DNA from: Candidatus Eisenbergiella pullistercoris
GTDB taxonomy: Bacteria > Bacillota > Clostridia > Lachnospirales > Lachnospiraceae
Assembly: GCA_019115665.1 (NCBI GenBank)
Contig: DXDD01000171.1
Span: forward strand, 1 to 43,842
DNA length: 43,842 nt
Reading direction: 5' to 3'
The translations under genes were made by a program, and so were the position numbers. Within the stretch, counting starts at the first letter, position 1; the number at the start of each line of letters is the position of its first letter. The notes under the pieces were generated by a model that worked only from the letters and a program-made list of their open reading frames with translations, was not told the origin of the DNA and searched no databases. Positions 1 through 8,177 of this stretch are shown here, in pieces.

Positions 1-10
1 GCTTTCCGTC

Positions 11-40
11 TTGACAGACGGAAAGCCCGCGTCGTATAAT
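11..40 (+). promoter_or_regulatory. Consensus sigma-A promoter of tRNA-Leu, with the -35 in a hairpin loop
   Basis: A perfect -35 TTGACA (11-16) and a perfect -10 TATAAT (35-40) are separated by 18 bp, placing transcription start about 5 bases before the tRNA at 52. The -35 is exactly the 6-nt loop of a perfect 10-bp inverted repeat (1-10 with 17-26). The repeat may run beyond the window's left edge. No T-tract follows it, so it does not look like a terminator on the plus strand. Confidence 0.85.
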
Positions 41-51
41 GATGCCCGTCA

Positions 52-131
<80 letters not shown>

Positions 132-138
132 TGCTCCC

Positions 139-161
139 AGGCCGTCCGGTTCGGACGGCCT
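139..161 (+). terminator. Probable intrinsic terminator after tRNA-Leu
   Basis: A perfect 10-bp GC-rich stem (139-148 with 152-161) has a 3-nt loop just after the tRNA. The downstream sequence is only moderately T-rich, with a T run near 190, so termination may be imperfect. It lies between the convergent tRNA and nfo genes. Confidence 0.6.
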
Positions 162-189
162 GATCAGTCTCTGTCTTACTCTGTCCGTC

Positions 190-1044
190 TTATTTTTCAC
201 ACGGCATCTCCAGCGCCTCCCGGATCCTCCGGATCTCTTCTTTATGTCCCGCGTCGTCAAAGGGCGTCTCCAGATAAAAGGGCAGGTTCTTCAGCGCCGG
301 ATGGCGCATCACGTTTAAAAGCGCCTCCCAGCCGATCATCCCCTCTCCGATGGCCGCATGCCTGTCCTTATGAGAGCCAAAGGGCATGCAGCTGTCGTTT
401 AAGTGCACGGCACGAAGGAGGGAAAGGCCCAGAATGCGGTCAAATTCTGCAAGCACGCCGCCCAGATCGTTCACGATATCGTATCCGGCGGCAAATACAT
501 GACAGGTATCCAGGCAGATGCCGATGCGCTCCGGATGCTTCACGCCGTTTCGGATAGCGGCCAGCTGCTCAAACCGATCCCCGATCTCCGTGCCTTTGCC
601 GCTCATGGTTTCCAGAAGAACCGTGATCTTTTCATCCCCGGTGATGGCCTGATCCAGCCCGGCGATGATATTTGCAATCCCCTTTTCCGCCCCGATGCCC
701 GTATGGCTTCCCGGATGAAAGACCAGATTTTCAATGCCAAGCGCATCCATCCGCGCCACATCCTCCCGGATCACCGTACAGGCGAACTCATATACCTTCT
801 CCGTATCGCTTGCCAGATTCATGGTATAGGGCGCGTGGGCCAGAATGGGGCCGAAGCCATGCTCCCACCGGATGCGCTGGAAGCCTGCGATCTCCTTTTC
901 CTCCGGCGTCCTGAAATTGGAGCCCCTGGGATTTCTGCTGAAGATCTGCATGGTGTCCGCTTCCATCTTCACCACGTTCTCCGCTGTTTTTTCAAGCCCC
1001 TGCGCGATCGACATGTGGGTTCCTATGGTAATTTTCTGTTTCAT
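190..1044 (-). CDS. nfo: Endonuclease IV (apurinic/apyrimidinic endonuclease)
   Basis: Cytosolic base-excision-repair enzyme that cleaves the backbone 5' of abasic sites and trims blocked 3' ends. The 284-residue TIM-barrel protein has the usual family length. All nine expected trinuclear zinc ligands can be placed: H70, H110, E145, D179, H182, H214, D227, H229 and E259. The typical start (IGTHMS near residue 7), the CLDTCH block and the HLNDS block are all present. An AAAGGA ribosome binding site precedes the ATG. The gene is transcribed on its own, downstream of an 11-bp tandem repeat and convergent with tRNA-Leu. It appears intact. Confidence 0.95.
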   Translation of the reverse strand: MKQKITIGTHMSIAQGLEKTAENVVKMEADTMQIFSRNPRGSNFRTPEEKEIAGFQRIRWEHGFGPILAHAPYTMNLASDTEKVYEFACTVIREDVARMDALGIENLVFHPGSHTGIGAEKGIANIIAGLDQAITGDEKITVLLETMSGKGTEIGDRFEQLAAIRNGVKHPERIGICLDTCHVFAAGYDIVNDLGGVLAEFDRILGLSLLRAVHLNDSCMPFGSHKDRHAAIGEGMIGWEALLNVMRHPALKNLPFYLETPFDDAGHKEEIRRIREALEMPCEK

Positions 1045-1106
1045 TTTTTTCCTTTGTTTCTTTTTTCTCCAGCAGAATACCGCAGCTTCTTCCCGAAAAA
1101 ATTATT

Positions 1107-1172
1107 AGTTCCAAGCTAGTTCCAAGTTAGTTCCAAGTTAGTTCCAAGTTAGTTCCAAGTTGGTTCCAGGTC
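1107..1172. repeat. 11-bp tandem repeat (AGTTCCAAGTT)
   Basis: Five consecutive 11-bp units start at 1107, 1118, 1129, 1140 and 1151. Units 2-5 are identical and unit 1 differs by one base. A degenerate sixth copy lies at 1162-1172. The array sits between the end of the broken AlbA_2-type gene and the start of nfo, so it is in the upstream region of nfo. A period of 11 bp is close to one DNA helical turn. No coding function is evident. Confidence 0.9.
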
Positions 1173-1181
1173 TTGTTATAC

Positions 1182-1364
1182 TCAATGCACAAACCACCTT
1201 GCTGCGGAAGTATTTCCTTTTGCATATATCAAATTTTTATTCTTCAGTTCCCGCATCAACACTTTAATTTCATTCCGGGATAAATTGGGCAGAACCTGCT
1301 GTAATTCTTTAAATTGTGTTCCCGCATCTCCGTTACTTCGAATATGCTTTAAGAGCAGTTCCAT
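1182..1364 (-). pseudogene. Detached C-terminal winged-helix remnant of the AlbA_2-type gene
   Basis: This 60-residue reading frame overlaps the end of the gene above it in a different frame. It reads like a winged-helix domain (FKELQQVLPNLSRNEIKVLM, then a wing ending AARWFV), which normally closes AlbA_2/ATPase-type regulators. The segment normally between the ATPase part and this domain is absent. I therefore read it as the far end of one gene after an internal deletion plus frameshift. The ATG at 1364 lies inside the upstream frame, so re-initiation is possible, but no ribosome binding site is obvious. Confidence 0.6.
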
Positions 1365-2382
1365 ATATCTCTGCTATGCGTCTGTTGCGAGGTGACTGAC
1401 GGTTTAAAATATTATCCAATGTGATTCCATTGGGAAAACCTCCGGGACTTTCCACTACCAGCCGATCACGATACTGACGGATAAAAATACTTCCGCTCAT
1501 CTGATACATCCGGTGTGATACCGCATTCAAAATTGCTTCCCGCACCACGCGTTCATTAAAAGTCGAAATATCATAAACAAAAAAGCCGTCCTGATAATGC
1601 TGCTTATCATTCCGCAGGTTGATAAGTTCCCAGATCCGATCATAACAGGAAAAAAATCCCGATTGAAATTCTTCCCGCTGGCTTGCAGGACCTGATGCAT
1701 CAGATGAGCGGTATTCAAAAACGATTTCCGCCTGTGGCAGAAATCTTCTGACAGCTGAACGTTTGCCAAACAGAATCAGCGCCGCATAAGTAATGCCTTC
1801 TTCTGTAATCGCCTCACAGTCTCTGAGCAGTTGTTCCGGTTCCAAACCTTTTAACCTTGTGTTTCCACTTTTTTCTATCCATCTCTTTCGAAATACTTCA
1901 ACAGCATTTTCATCAATATCACTGAATCTGGCGCCAACACAGACTGTGCCAGAGAAATCCACTCCTGTCTCTTCGTAAATCTTGCGGCGCACATCTTCCG
2001 GCATCGGAATGAGGCTGTCACCTTCATACCACCAGGCAACCCCATCTGCCTGTACAGGAAGTCCCAATGGTCTTGAGGCCACATCAAAAACCAGAACCCG
2101 CTTCTCATTGTATTCGTACAGCTGAAAATCCACCATGACTTTGAGCTTTTCAATCAATCCCTTCCTCGTTCGCTCCGGTTGATCAAAAGCGGCGCTTCCT
2201 ACTACATGGCGGGGGCGTTTATCTGATATGCCAAATACAAGCTTCCCTCCGCCGCAATTTGACAGAGCACAGCAAATGCGGGCTGCCTCAGAAGAATCAA
2301 AGCGATTCTTTGCTTCCTTAAATTGTACCTGTTCCCCCTCTTTGGCATTTAAAAGTTCCTTCACTGCGTGGTCATCCTGCAT
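1333..2382 (-). CDS. AlbA_2-domain / GHKL-ATPase-like putative regulator, C-terminally truncated
   Basis: The first ~100 residues match the Schlafen AlbA_2 DNA-binding module: EGEQVQFKEAK near residue 15, then CALSNCGGGKLVFGI near 40. The later part carries the HATPase_c_4-like region (REAILNAVSHRMY, then VVESPGGFPNGIT). Such proteins are annotated as ATP-binding regulators or RecG-like; their role is poorly known. Members usually run well beyond 400 residues. This one stops at 349, soon after RNRRIAEIY, where the family continues into a linker and a winged helix; that helix survives in another frame at 1182-1364. An AAGGAGA site precedes the ATG and a promoter lies at 2453-2481. It is likely a decayed gene, although a truncated product is possible. 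Confidence 0.75.
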   Translation of the reverse strand: MQDDHAVKELLNAKEGEQVQFKEAKNRFDSSEAARICCALSNCGGGKLVFGISDKRPRHVVGSAAFDQPERTRKGLIEKLKVMVDFQLYEYNEKRVLVFDVASRPLGLPVQADGVAWWYEGDSLIPMPEDVRRKIYEETGVDFSGTVCVGARFSDIDENAVEVFRKRWIEKSGNTRLKGLEPEQLLRDCEAITEEGITYAALILFGKRSAVRRFLPQAEIVFEYRSSDASGPASQREEFQSGFFSCYDRIWELINLRNDKQHYQDGFFVYDISTFNERVVREAILNAVSHRMYQMSGSIFIRQYRDRLVVESPGGFPNGITLDNILNRQSPRNRRIAEIYGTALKAYSK

Positions 2383-2452
2383 TCAAAGTCTCCTTTTTAT
2401 TTGTTATCCCCATAAGGAGCCGCTTTCCTCTTACATCAATATCATCCGTCTC

Positions 2453-2481
2453 ATTGTAGCAAATTATATGTCTTACCTCAA
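2453..2481 (-). promoter_or_regulatory. Putative sigma-A promoter of the AlbA_2-type gene
   Basis: On the minus strand TTGAGG (2476-2481) and TACAAT (2453-2458) are 17 bp apart, about 70 bases upstream of the ATG at 2382. The region between here and the ftsH stop (2482-2670) shows no gene. It has only a weak GC-rich hairpin just after ftsH without a T-tract. Confidence 0.6.
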
Positions 2482-2670
2482 ACGAATTTTCCTGTGCAGA
2501 GGACTCTGGTGTCTTTTTCCCATAATTTCCGCACATTTATAATTGAAATCCGTTCCTGAAATATAAAAAACAGGGCAGCATAACCTTTCAGCCATACCGC
2601 CCGGAGACGATCCAGCTATTTTTCTTAATAAGGACGCCGCGCTCCAGGCGCCCGTCATTTCGCTTTCCAG

Positions 2671-4488
2671 TTACGCTTCCGGAGCGTTCAGAATCTTCAT
2701 AAACTCCTCCCCGGTAATGGTCTCCTTCTCATACAGGTACTCCGCCAGCTCGTCCAGCTTCTTCCTGTTGTCCTGGAGGATCTTTACCGCCTTTTCATGC
2801 TGCTTCTTCACCAGCTCTACGACCTGTCTGTCGATCTCGGTCTGAGTTTCGGCGGAGCAGGCCAGGGAGGCGTCGCCGCCCAGATACTGGTTGGTGACGG
2901 TTTCCAGGGCGACCATATCGAAGTCGTCGCTCATGCCATAGCGGGTGATCATGGCGCGGGCCAGCTTCGTGGCCTGTTCGATGTCGTTGGAAGCGCCCGT
3001 GGTGATGGAGCCGAATGCCACTTCCTCAGCCGCGCGGCCGCCGGTAAATGTGGCGATCTTGTTTTCGATCTCTTCCTTACTCATGAGATAATGGTTACCC
3101 TCATCCACCTGCATGGTGTAGCCCAGGGCTCCGGAGGTTCTGGGGATGATGGTGATCTTCTGCACCGGCGCGGAATGGGTCTGCTTCGCCGCGACCAGCG
3201 CGTGGCCGATCTCATGATAGGAGACGATCTTTTTCTCATGGTCCGTCAGGATGGAATTCTTCTTCTGGTATCCGGCGATGACCACCTCGATACTCTCCTC
3301 CAGATCCGCCTGGGTCACCACCTTCCGGCCGTCGCGCACCGCGCGCAGGGCGGCTTCGTTGACGATGTTGGCAAGCTCCGCGCCGGAAGCGCCGGAGGCC
3401 ATGCGGGCGATCACGGAAAAGTCCACATCGGAATTTACCTTCACCTTTTTCGCGTGCACCTTCAGGATCTCTTCCCGGCCCTTCAGGTCCGGAAGCTCCA
3501 CGGGCACCCGCCTGTCGAACCGGCCGGGACGAAGCAGGGCCGGATCCAGGGATTCCGGACGGTTGGTGGCGGCAAGGATGACGACGCCGGTGTTTCCCTC
3601 GAAGCCGTCCATCTCGGTGAGCAGCTGGTTCAGCGTCTGCTCCCGTTCATCGTTTCCGCCATACTGGCCGTCCCTCTTCTTGCCGATGGCGTCGATTTCG
3701 TCGATGAACACGATGCAGGGCGCCTTTTCCTTCGCCTGCTTAAACAGGTCGCGCACCTTGGACGCGCCCATGCCCACGAACATTTCCACGAATTCCGAAC
3801 CGGAGATGGAGAAGAAGGGAACATCCGCCTCGCCGGCGACCGCCTTCGCCAGCATGGTCTTGCCGGTTCCGGGAGGGCCCACCAGAAGGATACCCTTGGG
3901 CATGGATGCGCCGATCTCCTCATACTGCTTCGGGTCGTGCAGATAGTTGACGATCTCGGTCAGGTTTTCCTTCGCCTCATCCTCTCCGGCCACATCGCTG
4001 AAGCGGATGCCGGCGGAGGACTTCACGTAAACCTTCGCGCTGCTTTTTCCCATGCCGAACATCATGGAATCTCCGCCCATTTTGTTCATCGTTCTCTTGT
4101 ACATCCACTGGCCCAGGCCCACAAAGATCGCGATGGGCAGCACCCAGGAAAACAGGAAGCTCACGAAGGGGGACGCCTGCTCCACGATCTCCTGCGCGAA
4201 TACCGCGCCGCTTTCATGCAGCCGTTCCGTCAGCCCCGGATCGAACATCGGCCCTGTCTTGTAGATCTGCGTATTATCCTTATCGGTGAAGATGATCTGA
4301 TTGCTTTCCACCTCAACCTCACCGATATTTTTCTCGTCGATCATGTCCATGAAGGTGCCGTAATCCACCTCCCGGATGCTGGCCTGCAGCATGCCGGGCA
4401 TGACGAGGAAATTTAACAGCATCAGCACGAGCATGACGATCACATAGTAAAAAATAAGCGGCTTTTTCGGCGTTTTCACCTCATTCAT
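2671..4488 (-). CDS. ftsH: ATP-dependent zinc metalloprotease FtsH
   Basis: Membrane-anchored hexameric AAA+ protease that degrades misfolded membrane proteins and regulatory proteins. With the start at 4488 it has 605 residues. There are two membrane segments (about 10-32 and 107-128) around an extracytoplasmic domain. The AAA module carries Walker A GPPGTGKT (204-211), Walker B FIDEID and the RPGRFDRR second region of homology. The zinc protease motif is HEIGH (425-429), where most FtsH proteins have HEAGH; H, E and H are kept. The third ligand is probably the Asp in ASNDIEQAT. An in-frame ATG lies 33 bases upstream, but the AAGGAGA site fits 4488, whose ATG overlaps the stop of the preceding gene. 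The two are therefore translationally coupled. Confidence 0.96.
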   Translation of the reverse strand: MNEVKTPKKPLIFYYVIVMLVLMLLNFLVMPGMLQASIREVDYGTFMDMIDEKNIGEVEVESNQIIFTDKDNTQIYKTGPMFDPGLTERLHESGAVFAQEIVEQASPFVSFLFSWVLPIAIFVGLGQWMYKRTMNKMGGDSMMFGMGKSSAKVYVKSSAGIRFSDVAGEDEAKENLTEIVNYLHDPKQYEEIGASMPKGILLVGPPGTGKTMLAKAVAGEADVPFFSISGSEFVEMFVGMGASKVRDLFKQAKEKAPCIVFIDEIDAIGKKRDGQYGGNDEREQTLNQLLTEMDGFEGNTGVVILAATNRPESLDPALLRPGRFDRRVPVELPDLKGREEILKVHAKKVKVNSDVDFSVIARMASGASGAELANIVNEAALRAVRDGRKVVTQADLEESIEVVIAGYQKKNSILTDHEKKIVSYHEIGHALVAAKQTHSAPVQKITIIPRTSGALGYTMQVDEGNHYLMSKEEIENKIATFTGGRAAEEVAFGSITTGASNDIEQATKLARAMITRYGMSDDFDMVALETVTNQYLGGDASLACSAETQTEIDRQVVELVKKQHEKAVKILQDNRKKLDELAEYLYEKETITGEEFMKILNAPEA

Positions 4489-4921
4489 TTTCTTTTTCTC
4501 CTTCCTTCTCTTCACAGGCAAGCTGGCGCTCCATCGCCTTCAGCGCGGCGAGAAGCGCGTAGTTCATGGACTGCGTGGCAAAATCCGCCGCATATTCCGC
4601 GCAGAGGATCGCAGGCTCCGGATTCTCCGGCGGCCTGTTTTCTCTGGAAAACGCGCCGGCCTCCGCTTCCCTCAGGATCCGGCGCACGCTTTTCTCATAG
4701 GCGAGCTGCGCCTGCGCCAGCTTCACCGCGGCGGGCGAACCGCTCCCCCGCATTCTTTTTTCCAGAAGCAGGGTTTCCTGCGCCGCCTTATCCTCCATCC
4801 GGCGGATCTCCTCCAGAAGCCGTTTATGATCCCGGTCCTGAAAAAGCTGGATGCGGCTCTGCAGCCTCCCGTACTCCTTTTCCATCTCGCACAGCTTGAC
4901 AGATAAAATTCCCTGATCCAT
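4481..4921 (-). CDS. Hypothetical charged helical protein coupled to ftsH
   Basis: A 146-residue protein rich in Glu, Lys, Arg, Leu and Ala, predicted by eye to be almost wholly alpha-helical with coiled-coil stretches around residues 10-60 and 75-100. There is no signal peptide or membrane segment. I do not recognise a family. A strong GGGAGG site lies 5 bases before the ATG. Its TGA overlaps the ftsH ATG, so co-expression with ftsH is certain if both are translated. A role as an FtsH partner or substrate adaptor is only a guess from position. A nested-hairpin repeat ends two bases before its ribosome binding site. Confidence 0.75.
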   Translation of the reverse strand: MDQGILSVKLCEMEKEYGRLQSRIQLFQDRDHKRLLEEIRRMEDKAAQETLLLEKRMRGSGSPAAVKLAQAQLAYEKSVRRILREAEAGAFSRENRPPENPEPAILCAEYAADFATQSMNYALLAALKAMERQLACEEKEGEKENE

Positions 4922-4933
4922 TCAAACCTCCCG

Positions 4934-5051
4934 GCCGAAGCGCCTCAGATTTTCCCCATATCGATCCTCATTCCGTCGCGCAGCGACGGGGCGAATAGAA
5001 ATCGCGAATGCGATTTCTATTCTGCCATCAGGGCTATTTGTGCCGCTCCGG
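4934..5051. repeat. Nested-hairpin repeat element, copy 1
   Basis: Outer arms GCCGAAGCG (4934-4942) and CGCTCCGGC (5043-5051) pair with one mismatch. Inside are a 7-bp hairpin (4973-4979 with 4983-4989) and a perfect 13-bp hairpin (4993-5005 with 5010-5022). A related element lies at 15138-15247. On the minus strand both end in CGCTTCGGC two bases before the GGAGG of a gene. No T-tract is present, so these are not ordinary terminators. Confidence 0.75.
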
Positions 5052-5117
5052 CTCTGTTTTATTTTTACCAGAAATCCGCCTCCGCTTCCATACGCAGATC
5101 TCTCCCTCTGTCCTGAC

Positions 5118-5155
5118 AAAAAGGCCCCGGTGTAAAAAATCTTTACACCGGAGCC
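5118..5155 (-). terminator. Intrinsic terminator of the TetR operon
   Basis: A 14-bp stem with one mismatch (5123-5136 with 5142-5155) and a 5-nt loop is followed on the minus strand by TTTTT (5118-5122). It sits about 50 bases after the TetR gene stop, closing the minus-strand run that begins upstream at trmO/guaB. Confidence 0.85.
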
Positions 5156-5207
5156 CTTCTGTCAGTCCCGTCTGCCGCCCTGCGGGGGCCGCTTTTCCTT
5201 TCTGCCC

Positions 5208-5750
5208 TCAGTCCTCAAGCTCCTTCTGAAAGCTTCCGTCCATCAGCCGGGTCAGCTGTCCTGCCAGGCGCTTCACGTCAAGCCTCGGCCGGCCGCAGTA
5301 TTCCAGCAGGATCCCCACCACCGCGTAGGAATAAAAATCCAGCGCCACCTGCGCATCCGCCCGGCTGACATCCTCAAGAAGCTCCCTCCGGTCCGCCATC
5401 TCCTGAAACCAGGCGCGGACGGCCTCCACCAGAAGCCGCTCCGTCTGTTCCCGGAGCTGGGAATCCAGAAGCCTTCGGATCAGATCCTTCGCCTGCACCG
5501 CCTCCGTGAGGAACAGCTCCATCACCTGCTGCCTGGAATCCAGCTGCAGGCACTTTTCCGCAAGCTCTTCCACCGTCCGGCGCAGCGACCAGTCGATCAC
5601 GTCAAGGAGGTCCCTGAAATGATAATAGAAGGTCTGCCTGGTGATATGGCAGGCTTCCACAATGTCCTTTACCGTTATCCTGTCAATGGATCCCGCCCGG
5701 GCCAGCCGGATAAATTCCCGGGCGATCCTCTCCTTCATGTCTGAGGGCAT
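5208..5750 (-). CDS. TetR/AcrR-family transcriptional regulator
   Basis: A 180-residue, one-domain-plus-ligand-domain repressor. The N-terminal helix-turn-helix is clear: ITVKDIVEACHITRQTFYYHF at about residues 25-45, the hallmark TetR recognition region. The rest is helical and would form the dimer and ligand-binding domain. It resembles the TetR_C_8 (DhaS-like) group, though that is a weak impression. An in-frame GTG lies 6 bases upstream, but the GGAGG site fits the ATG at 5750. The stop of the preceding gene overlaps this start region, so the two are coupled. The ligand and target are unknown; the neighbouring unknown gene is the first candidate. Confidence 0.88.
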   Translation of the reverse strand: MPSDMKERIAREFIRLARAGSIDRITVKDIVEACHITRQTFYYHFRDLLDVIDWSLRRTVEELAEKCLQLDSRQQVMELFLTEAVQAKDLIRRLLDSQLREQTERLLVEAVRAWFQEMADRRELLEDVSRADAQVALDFYSYAVVGILLEYCGRPRLDVKRLAGQLTRLMDGSFQKELED

Positions 5751-5752
5751 TT

Positions 5753-6433
5753 TCACCTCCGAATTTCATTTTCCCGCGCCTTTTGAATCAGCCGTTCGAT
5801 CCCGTCCTCCGGATAGGAAAGCAGCCGTCCGAAGGCATGCGCCAGCCGCAGCTTCTCTTTTTCCGTATATTCTCCCCGCTCCAGAAGGGCTTTTCTCTCT
5901 TTTTTCAGGGAAAGATAGGCTTCCAGCGTCTCCTTTTTTCTGTAAAAAAGAAACAGCGGTCTGTTCCGGTTTGCCTCCTCAGGGAAAAGCGCGGTCAGGA
6001 GCGCCTCGTCTTCCGGGTAAAACAGGATCTCATACTTTTCGCAGAGCCGCTTCACGTCCTCCAGATACCGGTCCCTTTCCTGACGGTCCGAAAAAGGATG
6101 ACTCATGGCGAGCGTCTTGAGTCCGGAAGCGACCATTTCGCAGAAGCAGTCCATCACGCCCAGCTGATAGGAATAAGGATCGATCCCGCCGCTTTTCCGG
6201 ACCTGCATATCCGTCCGATCCTCCTGTCCGGCCGCATTCCGCGGCTCCTGCCTGTACTCCTCGTATTCCTCTCTGTCCAGCGACAGGGGGATCCCGCTTC
6301 TGCCCTTCACATTGACGCCGCCGTACCAGGTTCCTTCCACGTCCAGGATATCTCCCACCTCATATTCCAGAGAATCCGCGTCATTTTTTCTGATGATCCT
6401 GACCTTCTGCATCTTTTCCATTTCTTCCAGCAT
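5753..6433 (-). CDS. Hypothetical protein with an N-terminal beta-rich segment
   Basis: A 226-residue soluble protein I do not recognise. Residues ~8-60 look like a small beta-barrel or SH3-like fold (KVRIIRKNDADSLEYEVGD, then WYGGVNVKGRSGIPLSL). After a polar linker, residues ~85-226 form a helical domain with the block QLGVMDCFCEMVASGLKTLA and a KKERKALLERG helix. It lies 50 bases downstream of guaB and is coupled to the TetR gene by a stop/start overlap. AAAGGAG lies only one base before the first ATG; ATGs at codons 5 and 8 are alternative starts. Co-regulation with guaB is possible, since no terminator separates them. Confidence 0.7.
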   Translation of the reverse strand: MLEEMEKMQKVRIIRKNDADSLEYEVGDILDVEGTWYGGVNVKGRSGIPLSLDREEYEEYRQEPRNAAGQEDRTDMQVRKSGGIDPYSYQLGVMDCFCEMVASGLKTLAMSHPFSDRQERDRYLEDVKRLCEKYEILFYPEDEALLTALFPEEANRNRPLFLFYRKKETLEAYLSLKKERKALLERGEYTEKEKLRLAHAFGRLLSYPEDGIERLIQKARENEIRR

Positions 6434-6482
6434 ACTCCTTTGGCACTGATGTTTTCCGGGCCGTCTCCGCGGCCAGGCTTTC

Positions 6483-7976
6483 TTATCTCTTGTCCCTGAG
6501 CATCACGTCGTGCGCGCCGCCCTCCACGATGCTGGTGGAGGAGACCAGCGTAATCTTCGCCTTCCGCTGCAGCTGCGGGATGGTGAGCGCGCCGCAGTTG
6601 CACATGGTGGATTTCACCTTGCTCAGCGTCATGTTCACATTGTCGTGCAGGCTTCCCGCATAGGGAACGAAGGAATCCACTCCCTCCTCAAAGGAAAGCT
6701 TCTTATCCCCGCCCAGGTCGTATCTCTGCCAGTTTCTCGCGCGGGCGCTACCTTCGCCCCAGTATTCCTTCATGTAGCTTCCGTTGATGTTCACCCGCTT
6801 GGTGGGGCTTTCGTCGAACCGGGCAAAATACCGGCCCAGCATGACAAAATCCGCTCCCATGGCCAGCGCCAGAGTGATGTGATAATCATGCACGATACCC
6901 CCGTCGGAGCAGATGGGGACATAGATGCCCGTTTCCTTATAATATTCGTCTCTGGCCTTCGCCACCTCAATGACGGCCGTAGCCTGTCCCCTGCCGATTC
7001 CCTTCTGCTCTCTGGTGATGCAGATGGCTCCGCCGCCGATCCCGATCTTGACAAAGTCCGCGCCCGCTTCGGCCAGGAAGCGGAAGCCGTCTCCGTCCAC
7101 CACATTTCCGGCTCCAACCTTCACGCTGCGGCCGTATTTTTTATGGATATAATCCAGCGTGATCTTCTGCCACTCGGAATACCCCTCCGAGCTGTCGATG
7201 CACAGAGCGTCCGCCCCCGCCTCCACCAGGGCCGGCACCCGCTCCTCATAATCGCGGGTATTGATGCCCGCGCCCACCATGTAGCGCTTGGAGGAATCGA
7301 TCAGCTCGTTCTCATTTTTCTTATGCGTATCGTAGTCCTTGCGGAACACCAGGTAGACCAGCTCCTGCTTTTTGTTCACCAAGGGCAAACAGTTGATCTT
7401 GTGTTCCCAGATGATGTCGTTGGCCTCCTTCAGCGTGGTGTCCTCATCCGCGTAGACCAGATCCTCGAATTTCGTCATGAATTCGGAAACCTTCGTGTCC
7501 GGGCTCATCCGGCTGACGCGGTAATCCTTGTTCGTCACGATGCCAAGGAGCTTTCCCCCGTTTTCTCCCGTTTCCGTGACCGCGACGGTGGAGTGGCCCG
7601 TCCGCTCCGTCAGCTCCAGCACGTCCCGCAGCGTCATGTCCGGCGACACATTGGAATCGCTCACCACAAATCCCGCCCGGTAGCGCTTCACCCTTCTCAC
7701 CATCTCCGCCTGCTGCCAGGCCGGCTGAGAGCCGTAAATAAAGGCCATTCCTCCCTCCTGCGCCAGCGCCACCGCAAGTCTGTCATCGGAAACGGACTGC
7801 ATGATCGCGGATACCATCGGGATGTTGATGGAAAGCTCCGGCTCCTGCCCCTTTTCATATCTGACCAGCGGTGTTTTCAGGCTCACCTTCGCCGGAATGC
7901 AGTCCGTGGAGGAATATCCCGGGATCAGAAGATATTCGCTGAATGTTCTTGACGGTTCCCCATAATAAAATGCCAT
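6483..7976 (-). CDS. guaB: IMP dehydrogenase
   Basis: Cytosolic enzyme oxidising IMP to XMP with NAD+, the committed step of GMP synthesis. The 497 residues have the usual length and order. The TIM barrel is interrupted by a CBS pair at about residues 105-220. The catalytic loop is [20 protein letters not shown] with the nucleophile at Cys319. The flap-side motif [12 protein letters not shown] lies near the end, and the C-terminal part ends [15 protein letters not shown]. This loop sequence is the Clostridia-type variant rather than the GSICTT form. An AGGAGGA site sits just before the ATG. It is codirectional with a URO-D gene upstream and the unknown/TetR pair downstream. Confidence 0.95.
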   Translation of the reverse strand: MAFYYGEPSRTFSEYLLIPGYSSTDCIPAKVSLKTPLVRYEKGQEPELSINIPMVSAIMQSVSDDRLAVALAQEGGMAFIYGSQPAWQQAEMVRRVKRYRAGFVVSDSNVSPDMTLRDVLELTERTGHSTVAVTETGENGGKLLGIVTNKDYRVSRMSPDTKVSEFMTKFEDLVYADEDTTLKEANDIIWEHKINCLPLVNKKQELVYLVFRKDYDTHKKNENELIDSSKRYMVGAGINTRDYEERVPALVEAGADALCIDSSEGYSEWQKITLDYIHKKYGRSVKVGAGNVVDGDGFRFLAEAGADFVKIGIGGGAICITREQKGIGRGQATAVIEVAKARDEYYKETGIYVPICSDGGIVHDYHITLALAMGADFVMLGRYFARFDESPTKRVNINGSYMKEYWGEGSARARNWQRYDLGGDKKLSFEEGVDSFVPYAGSLHDNVNMTLSKVKSTMCNCGALTIPQLQRKAKITLVSSTSIVEGGAHDVMLRDKR

Positions 7977-8177
7977 ACGCTCCTCCTTTTTTTACCGCAG
8001 ACGATCTGCTGCCGGTTCCCGCCCGGATCCCCCCGGCCAGGAACCGCTTCACCGTTATGCCTTTCCCTTTTTCCTCCGGAATATCCTGAAGATCAGGACC
8101 GGATTCGCCGCCAGGGTAAAAAGAACCATGTTTCTGCCAGGGGCGGCCGCTGTGCCGGCTGTGTCCTTACAGGCATC

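Noticed and set aside
2797..4416. Long 539-codon plus-strand frame opposite ftsH
   Set aside because: It is the antisense shadow of a GC-rich conserved gene, with low-complexity His/Gly-rich content and no ribosome site.
6510..7952. Long plus-strand frame opposite guaB
   Set aside because: Same reason: guaB is unmistakable on the other strand, and the opposite frame has no recognisable domain.
8055..8129. 24-codon minus-strand frame with a hydrophobic stretch and a basic end (MVLFTLAANPVLIF, then RRKKGKA)
   Set aside because: It looks like the tail of a wall-anchored or membrane protein, but it has no ribosome site and no sorting motif, and follows the URO-D stop in frame. Too little to call a gene; it may be a leftover fragment.
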